From assembly GCA_047602365.1 (NCBI GenBank), contig JASGHM010000001.1:930001-994000 (forward strand): 64,000 bases of DNA, read 5' to 3'. The notes beneath the pieces were generated by a model. That model saw only the letters and a program-made list of their open reading frames with translations. It ran no database searches and was not told where the DNA came from. Source of the DNA: Piscinibacter sp047602365 (GTDB lineage: Bacteria > Pseudomonadota > Gammaproteobacteria > Burkholderiales > Burkholderiaceae_C). The position numbers and the translations under genes are program-made. Of the stretch, positions 37,198-44,984 are shown piece by piece; positions within the stretch are counted from its first letter, which is position 1, and each line of letters starts with the position of its first letter.

Positions 37198-38544
37198 ATG
37201 AGGCAGATGCGCCGCTGGCTCGGAGCCGCGCTGGCCACCGTGGCTTCCACCGCCGCCGTGGCGGGCGCGCCCGCGCTCACCGCTGCGGACTGGCAAGCCG
37301 ACTTCGATTCGCTGCTCAATGGCCTGGCGGTCAACTATGCGAACTTCGAGGACCAGATCCGCGAGCGCCGACTCGACCTGCCGGCCCTCGCCGCACGACA
37401 GCGCCAGGCGTTGACCGAGGCCGACGATGACCATGGGCGCCGCGCCGCGATCCAAGGCCTGCTGCGCCAGCTGCGTGACCCGCATGTCCGCGTCGACTGG
37501 GCCCCGGCGGCTCACGAGGCGTCGGAGGCGGTCTGCGCCGCCGGCGGTGACGGGGGCCGCGAAGGCCGGGTGCAGTGGTCGCGCTGGCCCGCGTTCACGC
37601 CCCTGACCGACGACAGGGCGCGGATGTTCTCGGCCGGCCTGCTGCGCCGGCCCGACGGGCGGCGGCTGGGCATCGTGCGGCTGGGCTTGTTCGTCGAGAG
37701 CGCCTACCCCGCCGCCTGTGCCGAGGCCGCACGTACGCTGGGCCTGGCCGCCGATGCCCCCTGCGACGCGAGTTGCATCGAACGCCGCGACGCCGCGGCC
37801 GCGCGTGTGCTCGACGCTGCGCTGGTCTCCACGGTGCGCGCGCTGCGCGCCGCCGGCGCGGCGATGCTGGTGATCGACCTCAGCGACAACGACGGCGGCG
37901 GCGACTGGAACGAGGCGGTCGCGCGGCGCCTGGCCGGCCCGCTGCGCTCGGCGCGCGTTGCGATGCTGAGGCACCCGGCGTGGCAGGAATGGGTCGACGA
38001 GCGGCTGCGCAAGCTGGGCCCCGACGCGCCCGAGGCCGCGGCGTGGCGCCAGGCGCGTGGGCAACTCGCGCAGCCCTGCGATCTCTCGGCGGCGTGGACG
38101 GACCGCGAGCTCGCCACGGGCGCCCGGCCGCTGCCCTGCAGCACCTTGGTCCACAGCCCGCTGCACGCCCTCGGCACCGCCGAGCCTCGGGGGCCCGCGG
38201 TGCCGCCCGGGATCAACCGGCTGCCGCTGGTGCTGCTGGTCAACGAGGAAACCCATTCGGCCGCCGAGCAGTTCGCCGCGTTGCTGCGGGACCACCGCAA
38301 GGCGCGTGTCGTCGGCGGCGTGACGCCCGGGGCCGCTTGCGGCACCTTCACGTCGCGCGGCACCAGCTTCACCCTCCCACGCAGCGGCGCGCTCGTGCAT
38401 GTGCCCGACTGCGTGCGGCTGCGCGCCGACGGCAGCAACGAACGCCGCGGCATCACGCCCGACGTGATGGTGCCCTGGGCACCGTCCGACAGCCCTTGGC
38501 TGCGCACCGTGAAAGCAGCGCGGACCCTGGAGCGATTGCGCTGA
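37198..38544 (+). CDS. S41-like peptidase, exported
   Basis: The 448-residue protein has a signal peptide (WLGAALATVASTAAVAGAPA), a helical N-terminal part and a C-terminal tail-specific-protease-like domain. The latter has AAMLVIDLSDNDGGGDWNEA, LVLLVNEETHSAAEQFAALLRDH with the probable catalytic Ser (near residue 355), and RKARVVGGVTPGAACG. There is no clear PDZ domain, and the usual catalytic Lys is not obvious, so activity is uncertain. ATG 37198 is chosen because it directly opens the signal peptide; the frame is open upstream without coding character. It converges on the rtcB gene. Confidence 0.72.
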   Translation: MRQMRRWLGAALATVASTAAVAGAPALTAADWQADFDSLLNGLAVNYANFEDQIRERRLDLPALAARQRQALTEADDDHGRRAAIQGLLRQLRDPHVRVDWAPAAHEASEAVCAAGGDGGREGRVQWSRWPAFTPLTDDRARMFSAGLLRRPDGRRLGIVRLGLFVESAYPAACAEAARTLGLAADAPCDASCIERRDAAAARVLDAALVSTVRALRAAGAAMLVIDLSDNDGGGDWNEAVARRLAGPLRSARVAMLRHPAWQEWVDERLRKLGPDAPEAAAWRQARGQLAQPCDLSAAWTDRELATGARPLPCSTLVHSPLHALGTAEPRGPAVPPGINRLPLVLLVNEETHSAAEQFAALLRDHRKARVVGGVTPGAACGTFTSRGTSFTLPRSGALVHVPDCVRLRADGSNERRGITPDVMVPWAPSDSPWLRTVKAARTLERLR

Positions 38545-38572
38545 GGCCGCCCCTCCCTTCTGCCTCTGCCTC

Positions 38573-38612
38573 ACAAACAAAACGGGGCGCCCGACTTCCG
38601 CCGAACGCCCCG
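38573..38612 (-). terminator. Rho-independent terminator of the rtcB operon
   Basis: On the minus strand a stem CGGGGCG (38612-38606) with CGCCCCG (38589-38583), extended inward by partial pairing, is followed by TTTTGTTTG. It lies 19 bases after the rtcB stop and closes the long minus-strand unit. Confidence 0.8.
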
Positions 38613-38630
38613 AACTGGCCGGGCTGTGCA

Positions 38631-39848
38631 TCAGCCCTTCACACACACCACCTGCTTCAGCGTGTGCACCACGTCGACCAGGTCGCGTTGCGCTTCCATC
38701 ACGGCGTCGATGTCCTTGTAGGCCGCGGGCGTTTCGTCGATCACGTCCTTGTCCTTGCGGCATTCGACGCCTTCGGTCGCGGCGCGGTGGTCGGCCAGCG
38801 TGAAGCGGCGCTTGGCTTCGCCGCGGCTCATCACGCGGCCGGCGCCGTGCGAGCAGGACTCGAACGACTCCGGGTTGCCCTTGCCGCGCACGATGTAGCT
38901 GCGCGCGCCCATGCTGCCGGGGATGATGCCCAGCTGCCCGGCCTTCGCGCTCACCGCGCCCTTGCGGGTCACGTACACGTCCTCGCCGAAGTGATGTTCC
39001 TTCTGCACGTAGTTGTGGTGGCAGTTCACCGCTTCGACGTGGCTCTGGAAGTTCTTGCGGATCACCGTCTTCGCGGCTTCGATCACGCGCTTCATCATCA
39101 CCTCGCGGTTGATGGCGGCGAACTTCTGCGCCCAGCCGACGGCGCGCACGTAGTCGCCGAAGTAGCGGCTGCCTTCCTCGAAGTAGGCCAGGTCGCGGTC
39201 CGGCAGGTTGGCCTGCTGGCGCATCGCGTCCTGCTTGGCCAGCTCGATGAACATCGTGCCGATGAAGTTGCCCACGCCGCGCGAGCCCGAGTGCAGCATG
39301 AACCAGACCGAGCCCGCTTCGTCCAGGCACACCTCGATGAAGTGGTTGCCCGTGCCCAGCGTGCCCAGGTGCTGGATGTGGTTGGTCTTCGCCAGCTTCG
39401 GGTAGTCGCGGCACAGCTCGGTGAACTCCGGCTCCAGCTGCGCCCACGCGCTGTTCACCGAGCCCGGAGGCTTCTGCCAGGCACCCGGGTCGCGGCTGCC
39501 GGGCTGGCGGCCATGCGGCACCGCGCGCTCGATGGCCGAGCGCAGCGGGCCCAGGTTGTCGGGCAGGTCCTCCGCCGTCAGCGTGGTCTTGCAGGCGATC
39601 ATGCCGCAGCCGATGTCCACGCCCACCGCGGCCGGGATGATGGCCTTGATGGTCGGGATCACCGAACCGACGGTGGCGCCGATGCCAAAGTGCACGTCGG
39701 GCATGGCCGCGATGTGCTTGAAGACGATGGGCAGGCGCGCGGCGTTGTGCAGCTGGCGCTTGGCCTCATCCTCGACGGGCACGCCGTGCGTCCACATCTT
39801 CAGCGGCACGCCACCGGGCACGTCTTCGTGGATGTGCTTGGTGTCCAT
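38631..39848 (-). CDS. rtcB: RtcB RNA-splicing ligase
   Basis: The 405-residue protein has the RtcB motifs in order: MPDVHFGIGATVGSVIPT, AAVGVDIGCGMIA (metal-binding Asp/Cys), LHSGSRGVGN, NCHHNYVQKE, IIPGSMGARSYIV and SCSHGAGRVMSR, whose H334 matches the guanylated histidine. RtcB joins RNA 2',3'-cyclic phosphate or 3'-phosphate ends to 5'-hydroxyl ends using GTP and Mn2+. AAGGAG precedes ATG 39848. It is the last gene of the minus-strand operon, 29 bp after the protease gene, with no rtcA or archease gene beside it. Confidence 0.95.
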   Translation of the reverse strand: MDTKHIHEDVPGGVPLKMWTHGVPVEDEAKRQLHNAARLPIVFKHIAAMPDVHFGIGATVGSVIPTIKAIIPAAVGVDIGCGMIACKTTLTAEDLPDNLGPLRSAIERAVPHGRQPGSRDPGAWQKPPGSVNSAWAQLEPEFTELCRDYPKLAKTNHIQHLGTLGTGNHFIEVCLDEAGSVWFMLHSGSRGVGNFIGTMFIELAKQDAMRQQANLPDRDLAYFEEGSRYFGDYVRAVGWAQKFAAINREVMMKRVIEAAKTVIRKNFQSHVEAVNCHHNYVQKEHHFGEDVYVTRKGAVSAKAGQLGIIPGSMGARSYIVRGKGNPESFESCSHGAGRVMSRGEAKRRFTLADHRAATEGVECRKDKDVIDETPAAYKDIDAVMEAQRDLVDVVHTLKQVVCVKG

Positions 39849-39877
39849 GGTTGATTCTCCTTGTGCGGAGGGCGCCG

Positions 39878-40906
39878 TCACGCCACGTGCAGCGGCCCGC
39901 GCTTGATGCGCTTGCCCACACGCTCGATGCGGCGCCAGCCGCTGTTGTCGTTCAGGGTGATCCAGCGCCGTTCCTCGGCGCGATAGAACCAGTCCTTGTC
40001 CTGTTGGTAGTAGACCTGGGCCTCTGCGGATTCCCAGATGTTGACGATCTCGTTGCTGTGCGCGTGCACCTCGTCGAAATCGGTCGTCGCCTTCTGCCCC
40101 ATCTCGCTGTAGCACGCGTTCAGCTGCAGCAGCAGCGCGTTGACGTCGGCCGGCATGCGCTGCGCGTGCAGACCGATCTTCAGCGCCTCGTCCAGCAGGA
40201 TCGGGTAGCCGTGCGACGGGTACTTGCCGTTCAGTGCCGAGGAGATGGCCTCGGCCTTCGCCGCGTCGGCGATGTGATACGCCAGCAGCTCACGGCACAG
40301 CATGATGGACAGCGATTCCGCGCGGTCCACCGCGCCGATCACCAGCGGGTGCACGTACTGGAACAGCGACTTGTAGGCGTTCTCGGGCTCCGCGCTCCCC
40401 TGGCCCTGCTGGTCGCGCCACAGCTTGATGACGCGCTGCAGCTCGTTGAGGCTGACGCTGACGCGGTCGTTGTCGCGGTCCACCGGCGAGAGCGCGTGGT
40501 TCAGCGAGGTGTCCACCGCGGTCAGATAGGCCGTCGGGCCCATCTGGATGCCGTCGGCACCCAGCGCGACCATGGTCGCGGCCGAGGCGCACTCCAGCGG
40601 CACCAGCGCCACCAGGCGGCGGCAGTGCTGCCGCAGCAGGTTCACCAGGCGCAGCGACACCTGGCCGCTGCCGCCGTCCGACTTGATGAACAGGTGGATC
40701 GTCTCGTGCTGGCCCAGCCGTTCGAGCACGTGGTACAGCGCGATCACGTCGGAGTGGCACACCGAGCCGCGCGAGCCGTTCCAGTAGGCGACCAGCGGGC
40801 CGCCCAGCCGTGCCGACAGCTGGCCGATCAGGGCCTGCGTGCGGCTGAAGAGCACCGGCGGCTGCTTGACCTTGATCTCGATCGCCGGCAGTTGTTCGTT
40901 CTTCAT
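39878..40906 (-). CDS. ClpP-fold serine protease, SDH/SppA-like
   Basis: The 342-residue protein has a ClpP/crotonase-like core: GGPLVAYWNGSRGSVCHSDVIAL, then FIKSDGGSGQVSLRLVNLL (oxyanion-type GGSG) and LVALVPLECASAATMVALGADGIQMG with the probable Ser nucleophile in SAATM. PTAYLTAVDTSL follows. This pattern fits the serine dehydrogenase proteinase (SDH) family related to SppA. It lacks membrane segments but follows the slipin gene, echoing the stomatin/STOPP protease pairs in which the protease cleaves the slipin C-terminus. Its role beside RtcB is unknown. Confidence 0.78.
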   Translation of the reverse strand: MKNEQLPAIEIKVKQPPVLFSRTQALIGQLSARLGGPLVAYWNGSRGSVCHSDVIALYHVLERLGQHETIHLFIKSDGGSGQVSLRLVNLLRQHCRRLVALVPLECASAATMVALGADGIQMGPTAYLTAVDTSLNHALSPVDRDNDRVSVSLNELQRVIKLWRDQQGQGSAEPENAYKSLFQYVHPLVIGAVDRAESLSIMLCRELLAYHIADAAKAEAISSALNGKYPSHGYPILLDEALKIGLHAQRMPADVNALLLQLNACYSEMGQKATTDFDEVHAHSNEIVNIWESAEAQVYYQQDKDWFYRAEERRWITLNDNSGWRRIERVGKRIKRGPLHVA

Positions 40907-40965
40907 GATGATGCTTTCGTTGAGTGTTGCCCCGGCCGCGCTCGTGGCACGGCCAGGGCTGGCGC

Positions 40966-42103
40966 TCAACGCAGCTTCACCAGCCCGTTGAGCACCTGGT
41001 CCAGACCTCCGAACACGGAGATCTTGTCGATGCGCTCGGCGACGCGTTCCAGCGTCTCGAGCTCCTTCAGCCGCAGGGCGACGGGGTTGTCCTCCATCAC
41101 CTTGGCGGTGTTCAGCAGCGAGCGGGTCGCTGCCGTCTCCTCGCGCCGACGGATCACGTTGGCCTCGGCGGACTTGCCGGCCTCGACCACCTGGGCGAGG
41201 ATGGTCTTCATCTCGCCCGGCAGCACGATGTCCTTCACGCCCACGCCGTCGAGCTGCAGGCCGTAGTCCGCGAGCTTCGCCTTGACCTGGGCGGTGACGA
41301 CCTCGTCGATCACCGTCTTGTTCTCGAGCAGCTCGTCGAGCGAGCGCGTGCCCACCGCGGCGCGCAGGCCGAACTGCAGCTCGCGGTACAGGTGGTCCGC
41401 GGGCTTGGCCAGTTCCTTGTAGGCCTTCAGCACATCGGTGAAGCGCCACGTCGCCGACAGGTTCAGCCGCAGTGCGACCTTGTCGCGGGTCAGGATCTCC
41501 TGGCCCGTGACCTCGAGGGCCTGCAGCCGCAGGTCCACGAGTTCGACCGACACGTTGCGGTTGAACTTCCAAAACGCGTACGAACCGGCTGCGAGCAGCC
41601 GCTCGACCTTGCCGTCGACCCACAGGATGCCGGCGCCGTGTTCGGGCACCTGCACCTGCAGCACGCCGGCCAGGCCTTGCACGTTGCGTTGGCGCAGCTG
41701 CGTCTGCACGAGGCGCGCCACCAGCGCGGGCGGCAGTTCGGCCGAGCTCGCCGATGTCGATCACCTCGACCCGCACGTCGGCCAGGCCCTTCCAGTACAG
41801 GCGGCGGGTTCCCGGCGCGATCAGCTCGACCAGCACACCGTTGTCGCTGCGCAGGCCGACCTGCTGCTCGCCGAGCTCGACGCGCACGAACTCGGCCGCG
41901 ACCACCGCAGGCTCCCTGGCCATCAGGTAGTCGGCCAGGCCGTGCGTGAACATCGTCTGCTCCAGCGCGAAGAGTTCCACGCGCAGGGTGTCGAGGCCGT
42001 CGAACAGCCAGTGCGTGCCGGGTTGCAGCACGCGCTCGAAATCGCCGTTGCGCAGCAGCAGGCCGCGCTCGTTCTTCTTCACGGTGACACGCTTGATCTT
42101 CAT
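40966..42103 (-). CDS. Slipin / SPFH (Band 7) family protein (frameshifted)
   Basis: AAGGAG precedes ATG 42103. The protein opens KRVTVKKNERGLLLRNGDFERVLQPGTHWLF, a slipin N-terminus without a clear membrane helix. It continues with an SPFH domain (LEVTGQEILTRDKVALRLNLSA, VDLRLQALEV) and a coiled-coil helix VVEAGKSAEANVIRRREETAATRSL. An extra base near 41744-41748 breaks the frame between VIDIGE and SAELPPALVARLVQ; corrected length is 378 residues. Slipins form membrane or cytosolic scaffolds and accompany rtcBA in several gamma- and betaproteobacteria, as here. Confidence 0.82.
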
Positions 42104-42347
42104 GGGTGTTCTCCTTCTTGAAGCGTGTGTTGAGTGGGTGCCGTTACAGCAGCAACCGCGGGCGACGAATGCCAGGGCCCGGAACCACGGTGCGCGTCGG
42201 CCGCCATCCGTTCGGAGGGCAACCTCGGCTGGCCGTGGATGCGAAGCCCCGCGTGCTCGGCGCACGGGCGGCTGCCGCTGATGCACGGTCGGGCTTTCGC
42301 GAAGATCGCCCTCGGTGCACGTTCGGCGGTGGTCTTTCGACCGTTCT

Positions 42348-42420
42348 TGGAGTTGGAGCGGGAGTCGAACCCGCGACCGACGCGTTATGAGCGCGTTGCT
42401 CTACCACTGAGCTAGCCAAC
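42348..42420 (-). tRNA. tRNA-like gene, anticodon CAT, six-pair acceptor
   Basis: On the minus strand the cloverleaf parts are acceptor GTTGGC, TA, D-arm GCTC-AGTGGTA-GAGC, anticodon arm ACGCG-CTCATAA-CGCGT (anticodon CAT), five-base variable loop, T-arm GCGGG-TTCGACT-CCCGC, then TCCAAC, T and an encoded CCA. The acceptor has six rather than seven positions and one is mismatched. The 73-nt total is shorter than a normal 76-77. It could be a degenerate tRNA-Met or tRNA-Ile2, or a structural mimic. Its place inside a protein operon with RtcB is unusual. Confidence 0.65.
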
Positions 42421-42422
42421 AA

Positions 42423-42478
42423 TGGTGGTGAAGCCGGGAGTCGAACCCGGGCCCTTGCGGGCCAACCGATGCGTCACC
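42423..42478 (-). ncRNA. Minimal tRNA-like element: acceptor, short hairpin and T-arm
   Basis: The minus strand reads acceptor GGTGACG, a short linker, a small hairpin GCCC-GCAA-GGGC, T-arm CCGGG-TTCGACT-CCCGG, acceptor CTTCACC, A and CCA: 56 nt in all. The acceptor pairs at six of seven positions. There is no room for ordinary D and anticodon arms. The alternative is the 3' half of a longer tRNA whose 5' part is unrecognisable; no matching 5' acceptor was found at the standard distance. It lies directly next to the CAT tRNA-like gene (two-base gap). Confidence 0.5.
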
Positions 42479-42505
42479 GTTCCGTCGCTTCCGGCAAGGC
42501 GGCAT

Positions 42506-42561
42506 GTGCGGCACCGACGGACGGATCCGGGTGCCGCACACCGGCGAGGTTCACGAACCTC
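42506..42561. other. Two perfect hairpins in the operon spacer
   Basis: GTGCGGCACC (42506-42515) pairs perfectly with GGTGCCGCAC (42530-42539), a 10-bp stem. GAGGTTC (42546-42552) pairs with GAACCTC (42555-42561). They lie between the HNH gene stop and the tRNA-like elements, so they would be transcribed in the same RNA. They may be processing signals or part of a structured RNA. Confidence 0.45.
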
Positions 42562-42614
42562 AGGCCTGTGAGCGTTTGCCTTTCACGTACGGACTCTGCA
42601 GCGCCCGAGCCTCG

Positions 42615-43202
42615 TCAGCTCAGGCGCGATCCGATGCGCGACGTCTTGGGCAGGCGCGCAGCCAGCCACTCGTGCACGTCGGCGCGGATGTGCCGGCCTT
42701 CGAGCAGGAAGGCCTCGAAGCGGCTCGGCACGTACGGCAGGTACAGCAGCGGCATGCCCGCTTCCTCCGGCGTGCGGTCGGCCTTGCGGCCGTTGCACGC
42801 ACCGCAGGCGGTGACCAGGTTCATCCAGGTCCAGCCGCCGCCGCGTGATTCGGGCAGGATGTGCTCGCACTGCAGTTCGCGCTCGTGAAAGCGCTGCCCG
42901 CAGTAGGCGCAGGTCATCCGGTCGCGCCGGAACAGCTTCAGCTTGCCGAAGGCCGGCACCACGTCGAACAGGTTGACCCTCGATGCACTGTGCAGCGCGA
43001 TGATCGGGAACACGTCGATGACCGACTGCCGGCCGCGCACGACGTTGAAGCCGCCGCGCAGCGTGGCCAGCGGGCCGCAACCGTCGACCCACGCCACCGA
43101 GCCCGTGGCCACGTGAACGGCCGCATGCTCGAGCGAGATCCACGCCTGCGGCGTGCCCTGGATGTCGAGTTGCAGCACGTGGCTGTGGTGTTGCTGGTGC
43201 AT
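42615..43202 (-). CDS. HNH endonuclease
   Basis: In the C-terminal half of this 195-residue protein a zinc-bound HNH core is visible: C98-x2-C101 (CAYCGQRF), H114 in LQCEHILPESRGGG, N128, then C133-x2-C136-N137 (TACGACNGRKADR). The N-terminal 90 residues are a separate beta-rich domain with RGRQSVIDVFPIIALHSAS. AAAGGAGG lies six bases before ATG 43202. HNH domains cut DNA, or RNA in some systems. It sits between two pairs of tRNA-like elements in the RtcB operon, so an RNA-processing role is conceivable but unproven. Confidence 0.85.
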   Translation of the reverse strand: MHQQHHSHVLQLDIQGTPQAWISLEHAAVHVATGSVAWVDGCGPLATLRGGFNVVRGRQSVIDVFPIIALHSASRVNLFDVVPAFGKLKLFRRDRMTCAYCGQRFHERELQCEHILPESRGGGWTWMNLVTACGACNGRKADRTPEEAGMPLLYLPYVPSRFEAFLLEGRHIRADVHEWLAARLPKTSRIGSRLS

Positions 43203-43238
43203 GGGCGGCCTCCTTTCGCGGCCAAGGTGTGGATGAAT

Positions 43239-43314
43239 TGGTGCGTCCGGGTGGATTTGAACCACCGGCCTCGACCTTCGGAGAGTCGTGCTCTGGCCAC
43301 TGAGCTACGGACGT
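43239..43314 (-). tRNA. tRNA-Arg(CCG)-like gene
   Basis: This is a complete 76-nt cloverleaf on the minus strand: acceptor ACGTCCG with CGGACGC (position 1-72 is an A-C mismatch), TA, D-arm GCTC-AGTGGCCA-GAGC, anticodon arm CGACT-CTCCGAA-GGTCG (anticodon CCG), variable loop AGGCC, T-arm GGTGG-TTCAAAT-CCACC, A and encoded CCA. Position 20 appears to be C, not the A expected for arginine tRNAs. It is 36 bases upstream of the HNH start on the same strand. It may be functional, or a degenerate copy. Confidence 0.75.
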
Positions 43315-43336
43315 CTGGATCGGGCCTGCATGCGCT

Positions 43337-43411
43337 TGGGGGTGACCGGCCGGAGTCGAACCGGCACCGGCGGGGTCACATCCCGCAGCTCTGCCCTTGA
43401 GCTACGGCCAC
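43337..43411 (-). tRNA. tRNA-His(GTG)-like gene
   Basis: The minus-strand cloverleaf has acceptor GTGGCCG with CGGTCAC (one G-U pair), TA, D-arm GCTC-AAGGGCA-GAGC, anticodon arm GCGGG-ATGTGAC-CCCGC (anticodon GTG), a four-base variable loop, and T-arm GCCGG-TTCGACT-CCGGC. It ends in five C then A rather than a clean C73-CCA. The base before position 1 is T, whereas genuine tRNA-His needs G-1 opposite C73. It is 20 bases after the PcfJ stop. These departures suggest a tRNA mimic or a decayed tRNA. Confidence 0.7.
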
Positions 43412-43431
43412 ACCCAAACACACGCGGTGGC

Positions 43432-44580
43432 TCAGCGCAGGGTGACGCCACGGGCCTTGGCCCAGCGCTCGAGCACGTGGCGTTCGCCCGTGTGCGCCTG
43501 CCGGTTGCCGAGCCCGCGCACCTGCACCGCCTGGTGCTGCGGGTCGACCTCGATGGTCAGCAGGCGATCGATGCCGTCCTTCGTGCAGTGCCGAAGCGAC
43601 CAGATCGACGCCTTCCCGGCGATGCACTTGCCGGCATAGCTCGACACGCAGTGGCGCATCGCCCGGCTTTCCATCACCAGGTCTTCGGCCTGCTTCAGCT
43701 GGCGGATGACGAAACGTTCGCCTTTCGCCTTCGCCTCCTTGGCCGAGGGCACCCACTCCCAGTCGGCGAGCGGTGAACCCGGCCACGCCGCATCGGCAGC
43801 CCACGCGTAGGCGCTGCGCCCGTGGGCACGGCGCCGCATCGCCTCGATGCGCTCGATGGCCGCGATGTCGTGGTGCCACTCGTGCATGCGGCGGGTCAGT
43901 GCCGGCAGGGTGCGCCCGTCGAGGCTGTAGCCGGGGTCACGCTGGCGGCACTCGGCCAGGTAGTCGCACAGGTCGTCGATCGTTGCCGCCGGTGCCGGGT
44001 TGGCGCAGAAGAAGCGCACCACGGTGCGCCAGAACTGGAACTCGCCACGCGGCGCGCGCGCGATCTTCGAGCGTGCGATGCGCAGGGCCACGGCGGCGTC
44101 GCCGGTGTGGGAGCTTGCGATGGCCTCCCAGAAGGCTTCGTCGAAGTCGAGTCCGGCCGACGCATGCAGGAAGGCGTGAACCTCCTTGCGCGTCAACCAG
44201 TCGCCGGCGCCCGACTTGTAGAGCGAGCCGCCCCGCGCGGCGGTGATGTACCACTGCCGGCGCAGCCGCACTTCGTCGGCGTCGAGCCCGTTGTCGTCGA
44301 TCCAGATGCGCTCGAGCATCTCGGGCACCGGATAGAGCGCGAACAGATGCCGCGCTGCGGCCAGGCGCAGCCGTGCGGCGTCGCGCGTCTTCATCTGCGG
44401 ATGCCAGGACTGGGGGTCGCGCACGACCTCGCCGGAGAAGCCTCGTTCGGCCTCTTCGATGGCCTTGCCGAAGTCCGGCGTCGGCCGTGCGCGGCGCACC
44501 ACACGGCGAAGCGCGTCGTCGCAGAGTCTGATTCGTTCGCGCTCGGCGTCCTGCCTGCGCTGGATCGTCGAGCGTTTCAT
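43432..44580 (-). CDS. PcfJ-like protein
   Basis: The 382-residue protein has a helical N-terminal region, and its C-terminal 130 residues carry the PcfJ-domain pattern: WVPSAKEAKAKGERFVIRQLKQAEDLVMESRAMRHCVSSYAGKCIAGKASIWSLR, then LLTIEVDPQHQAVQVRGLGNRQ. The conserved MRHCVSSYA and GLGNR motifs suggest a catalytic or RNA-binding role, which is not established. PcfJ was named from a conjugative plasmid, but no transfer genes are here. It is the first gene after the long structured leader of the minus-strand operon. ATG 44580 has no strong ribosome site. Confidence 0.8.
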   Translation of the reverse strand: MKRSTIQRRQDAERERIRLCDDALRRVVRRARPTPDFGKAIEEAERGFSGEVVRDPQSWHPQMKTRDAARLRLAAARHLFALYPVPEMLERIWIDDNGLDADEVRLRRQWYITAARGGSLYKSGAGDWLTRKEVHAFLHASAGLDFDEAFWEAIASSHTGDAAVALRIARSKIARAPRGEFQFWRTVVRFFCANPAPAATIDDLCDYLAECRQRDPGYSLDGRTLPALTRRMHEWHHDIAAIERIEAMRRRAHGRSAYAWAADAAWPGSPLADWEWVPSAKEAKAKGERFVIRQLKQAEDLVMESRAMRHCVSSYAGKCIAGKASIWSLRHCTKDGIDRLLTIEVDPQHQAVQVRGLGNRQAHTGERHVLERWAKARGVTLR

Positions 44581-44939
44581 GATGAGTGAGTTGGGTTGAT
44601 GTGAAGGGTGAGGCCCGCGAGTGCGGGGAAATCCATCCGGTGACGGGTTCCGGCGCCGCCCAATCGTTGCGGCCGGTTTCCGCCCCTGAAGCGTGAGCTC
44701 GACAGGGGCTTCTTGAAATGTGCCTACCACTTCGGCTGTGCCCAAACGCGAGCATCCCGTCGGATGTGGTGTCTCGCTGCACGGGGTCTGGCCAAGGACC
44801 GCGCACATCCCGGACCACCAACACCATGTCGCGTGGCCTCGGAGTGCATGGACACACCCGAAGTGGGACTGCGCATGAAAGCGCAGTCCTGATGTGCAAG
44901 ACGAACCATCGGCCAGTACCGGGGTCGTCTTGCGGCAAC

Positions 44940-44952
44940 TTGTTAAAGAGCA
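44940..44952 (-). promoter_or_regulatory. boxA antitermination element
   Basis: The minus strand reads TGCTCTTTAACAA, matching the rRNA-operon boxA bound by NusB/NusE. It is immediately preceded by a hairpin with a GNRA loop. In rRNA operons this arrangement lets RNA polymerase read through Rho terminators in untranslated, tRNA-containing transcripts. Confidence 0.75.
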
Positions 44953-44953
44953 T

Positions 44954-44969
44954 CCACCGTTGCCGGTGG
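44954..44969 (-). promoter_or_regulatory. boxB-like hairpin
   Basis: On the minus strand CCACCG-GCAA-CGGTGG forms a perfect 6-bp stem closed by a GCAA tetraloop, placed one base before boxA and five bases after the predicted transcription start. Confidence 0.65.
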
Positions 44970-44984
44970 TGGCGATCCATCGAT

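Larger units (their letters stand above)
44581..44974 (-). other. Structured leader RNA of the RtcB operon
   Basis: About 390 bases lie between the predicted sigma-54 start near 44974 and the PcfJ gene, without a convincing reading frame. In order it holds a boxB-like hairpin, boxA, a perfect 9-bp stem (GCAAGACGA with TCGTCTTGC, 44896-44933), another perfect 9-bp stem (GGACTGCGC with GCGCAGTCC, 44866-44889), and a 7-bp stem GCCCCTG/CAGGGGC just after 44680. This density of perfect stems implies a folded RNA with processing or antitermination functions. Confidence 0.55.

Noticed and set aside
39878..42286. A fused slipin-protease protein
   Set aside because: The frame is open only because the slipin gene is shifted by one base. 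Each part has its own ribosome binding site and start.
42104..42347. A further tRNA-like element in the slipin upstream gap
   Set aside because: No T-arm consensus (GGTTCRANTCC-like) or CCA-ended acceptor could be found on the minus strand in this 244-base gap; nothing else is recognised there.
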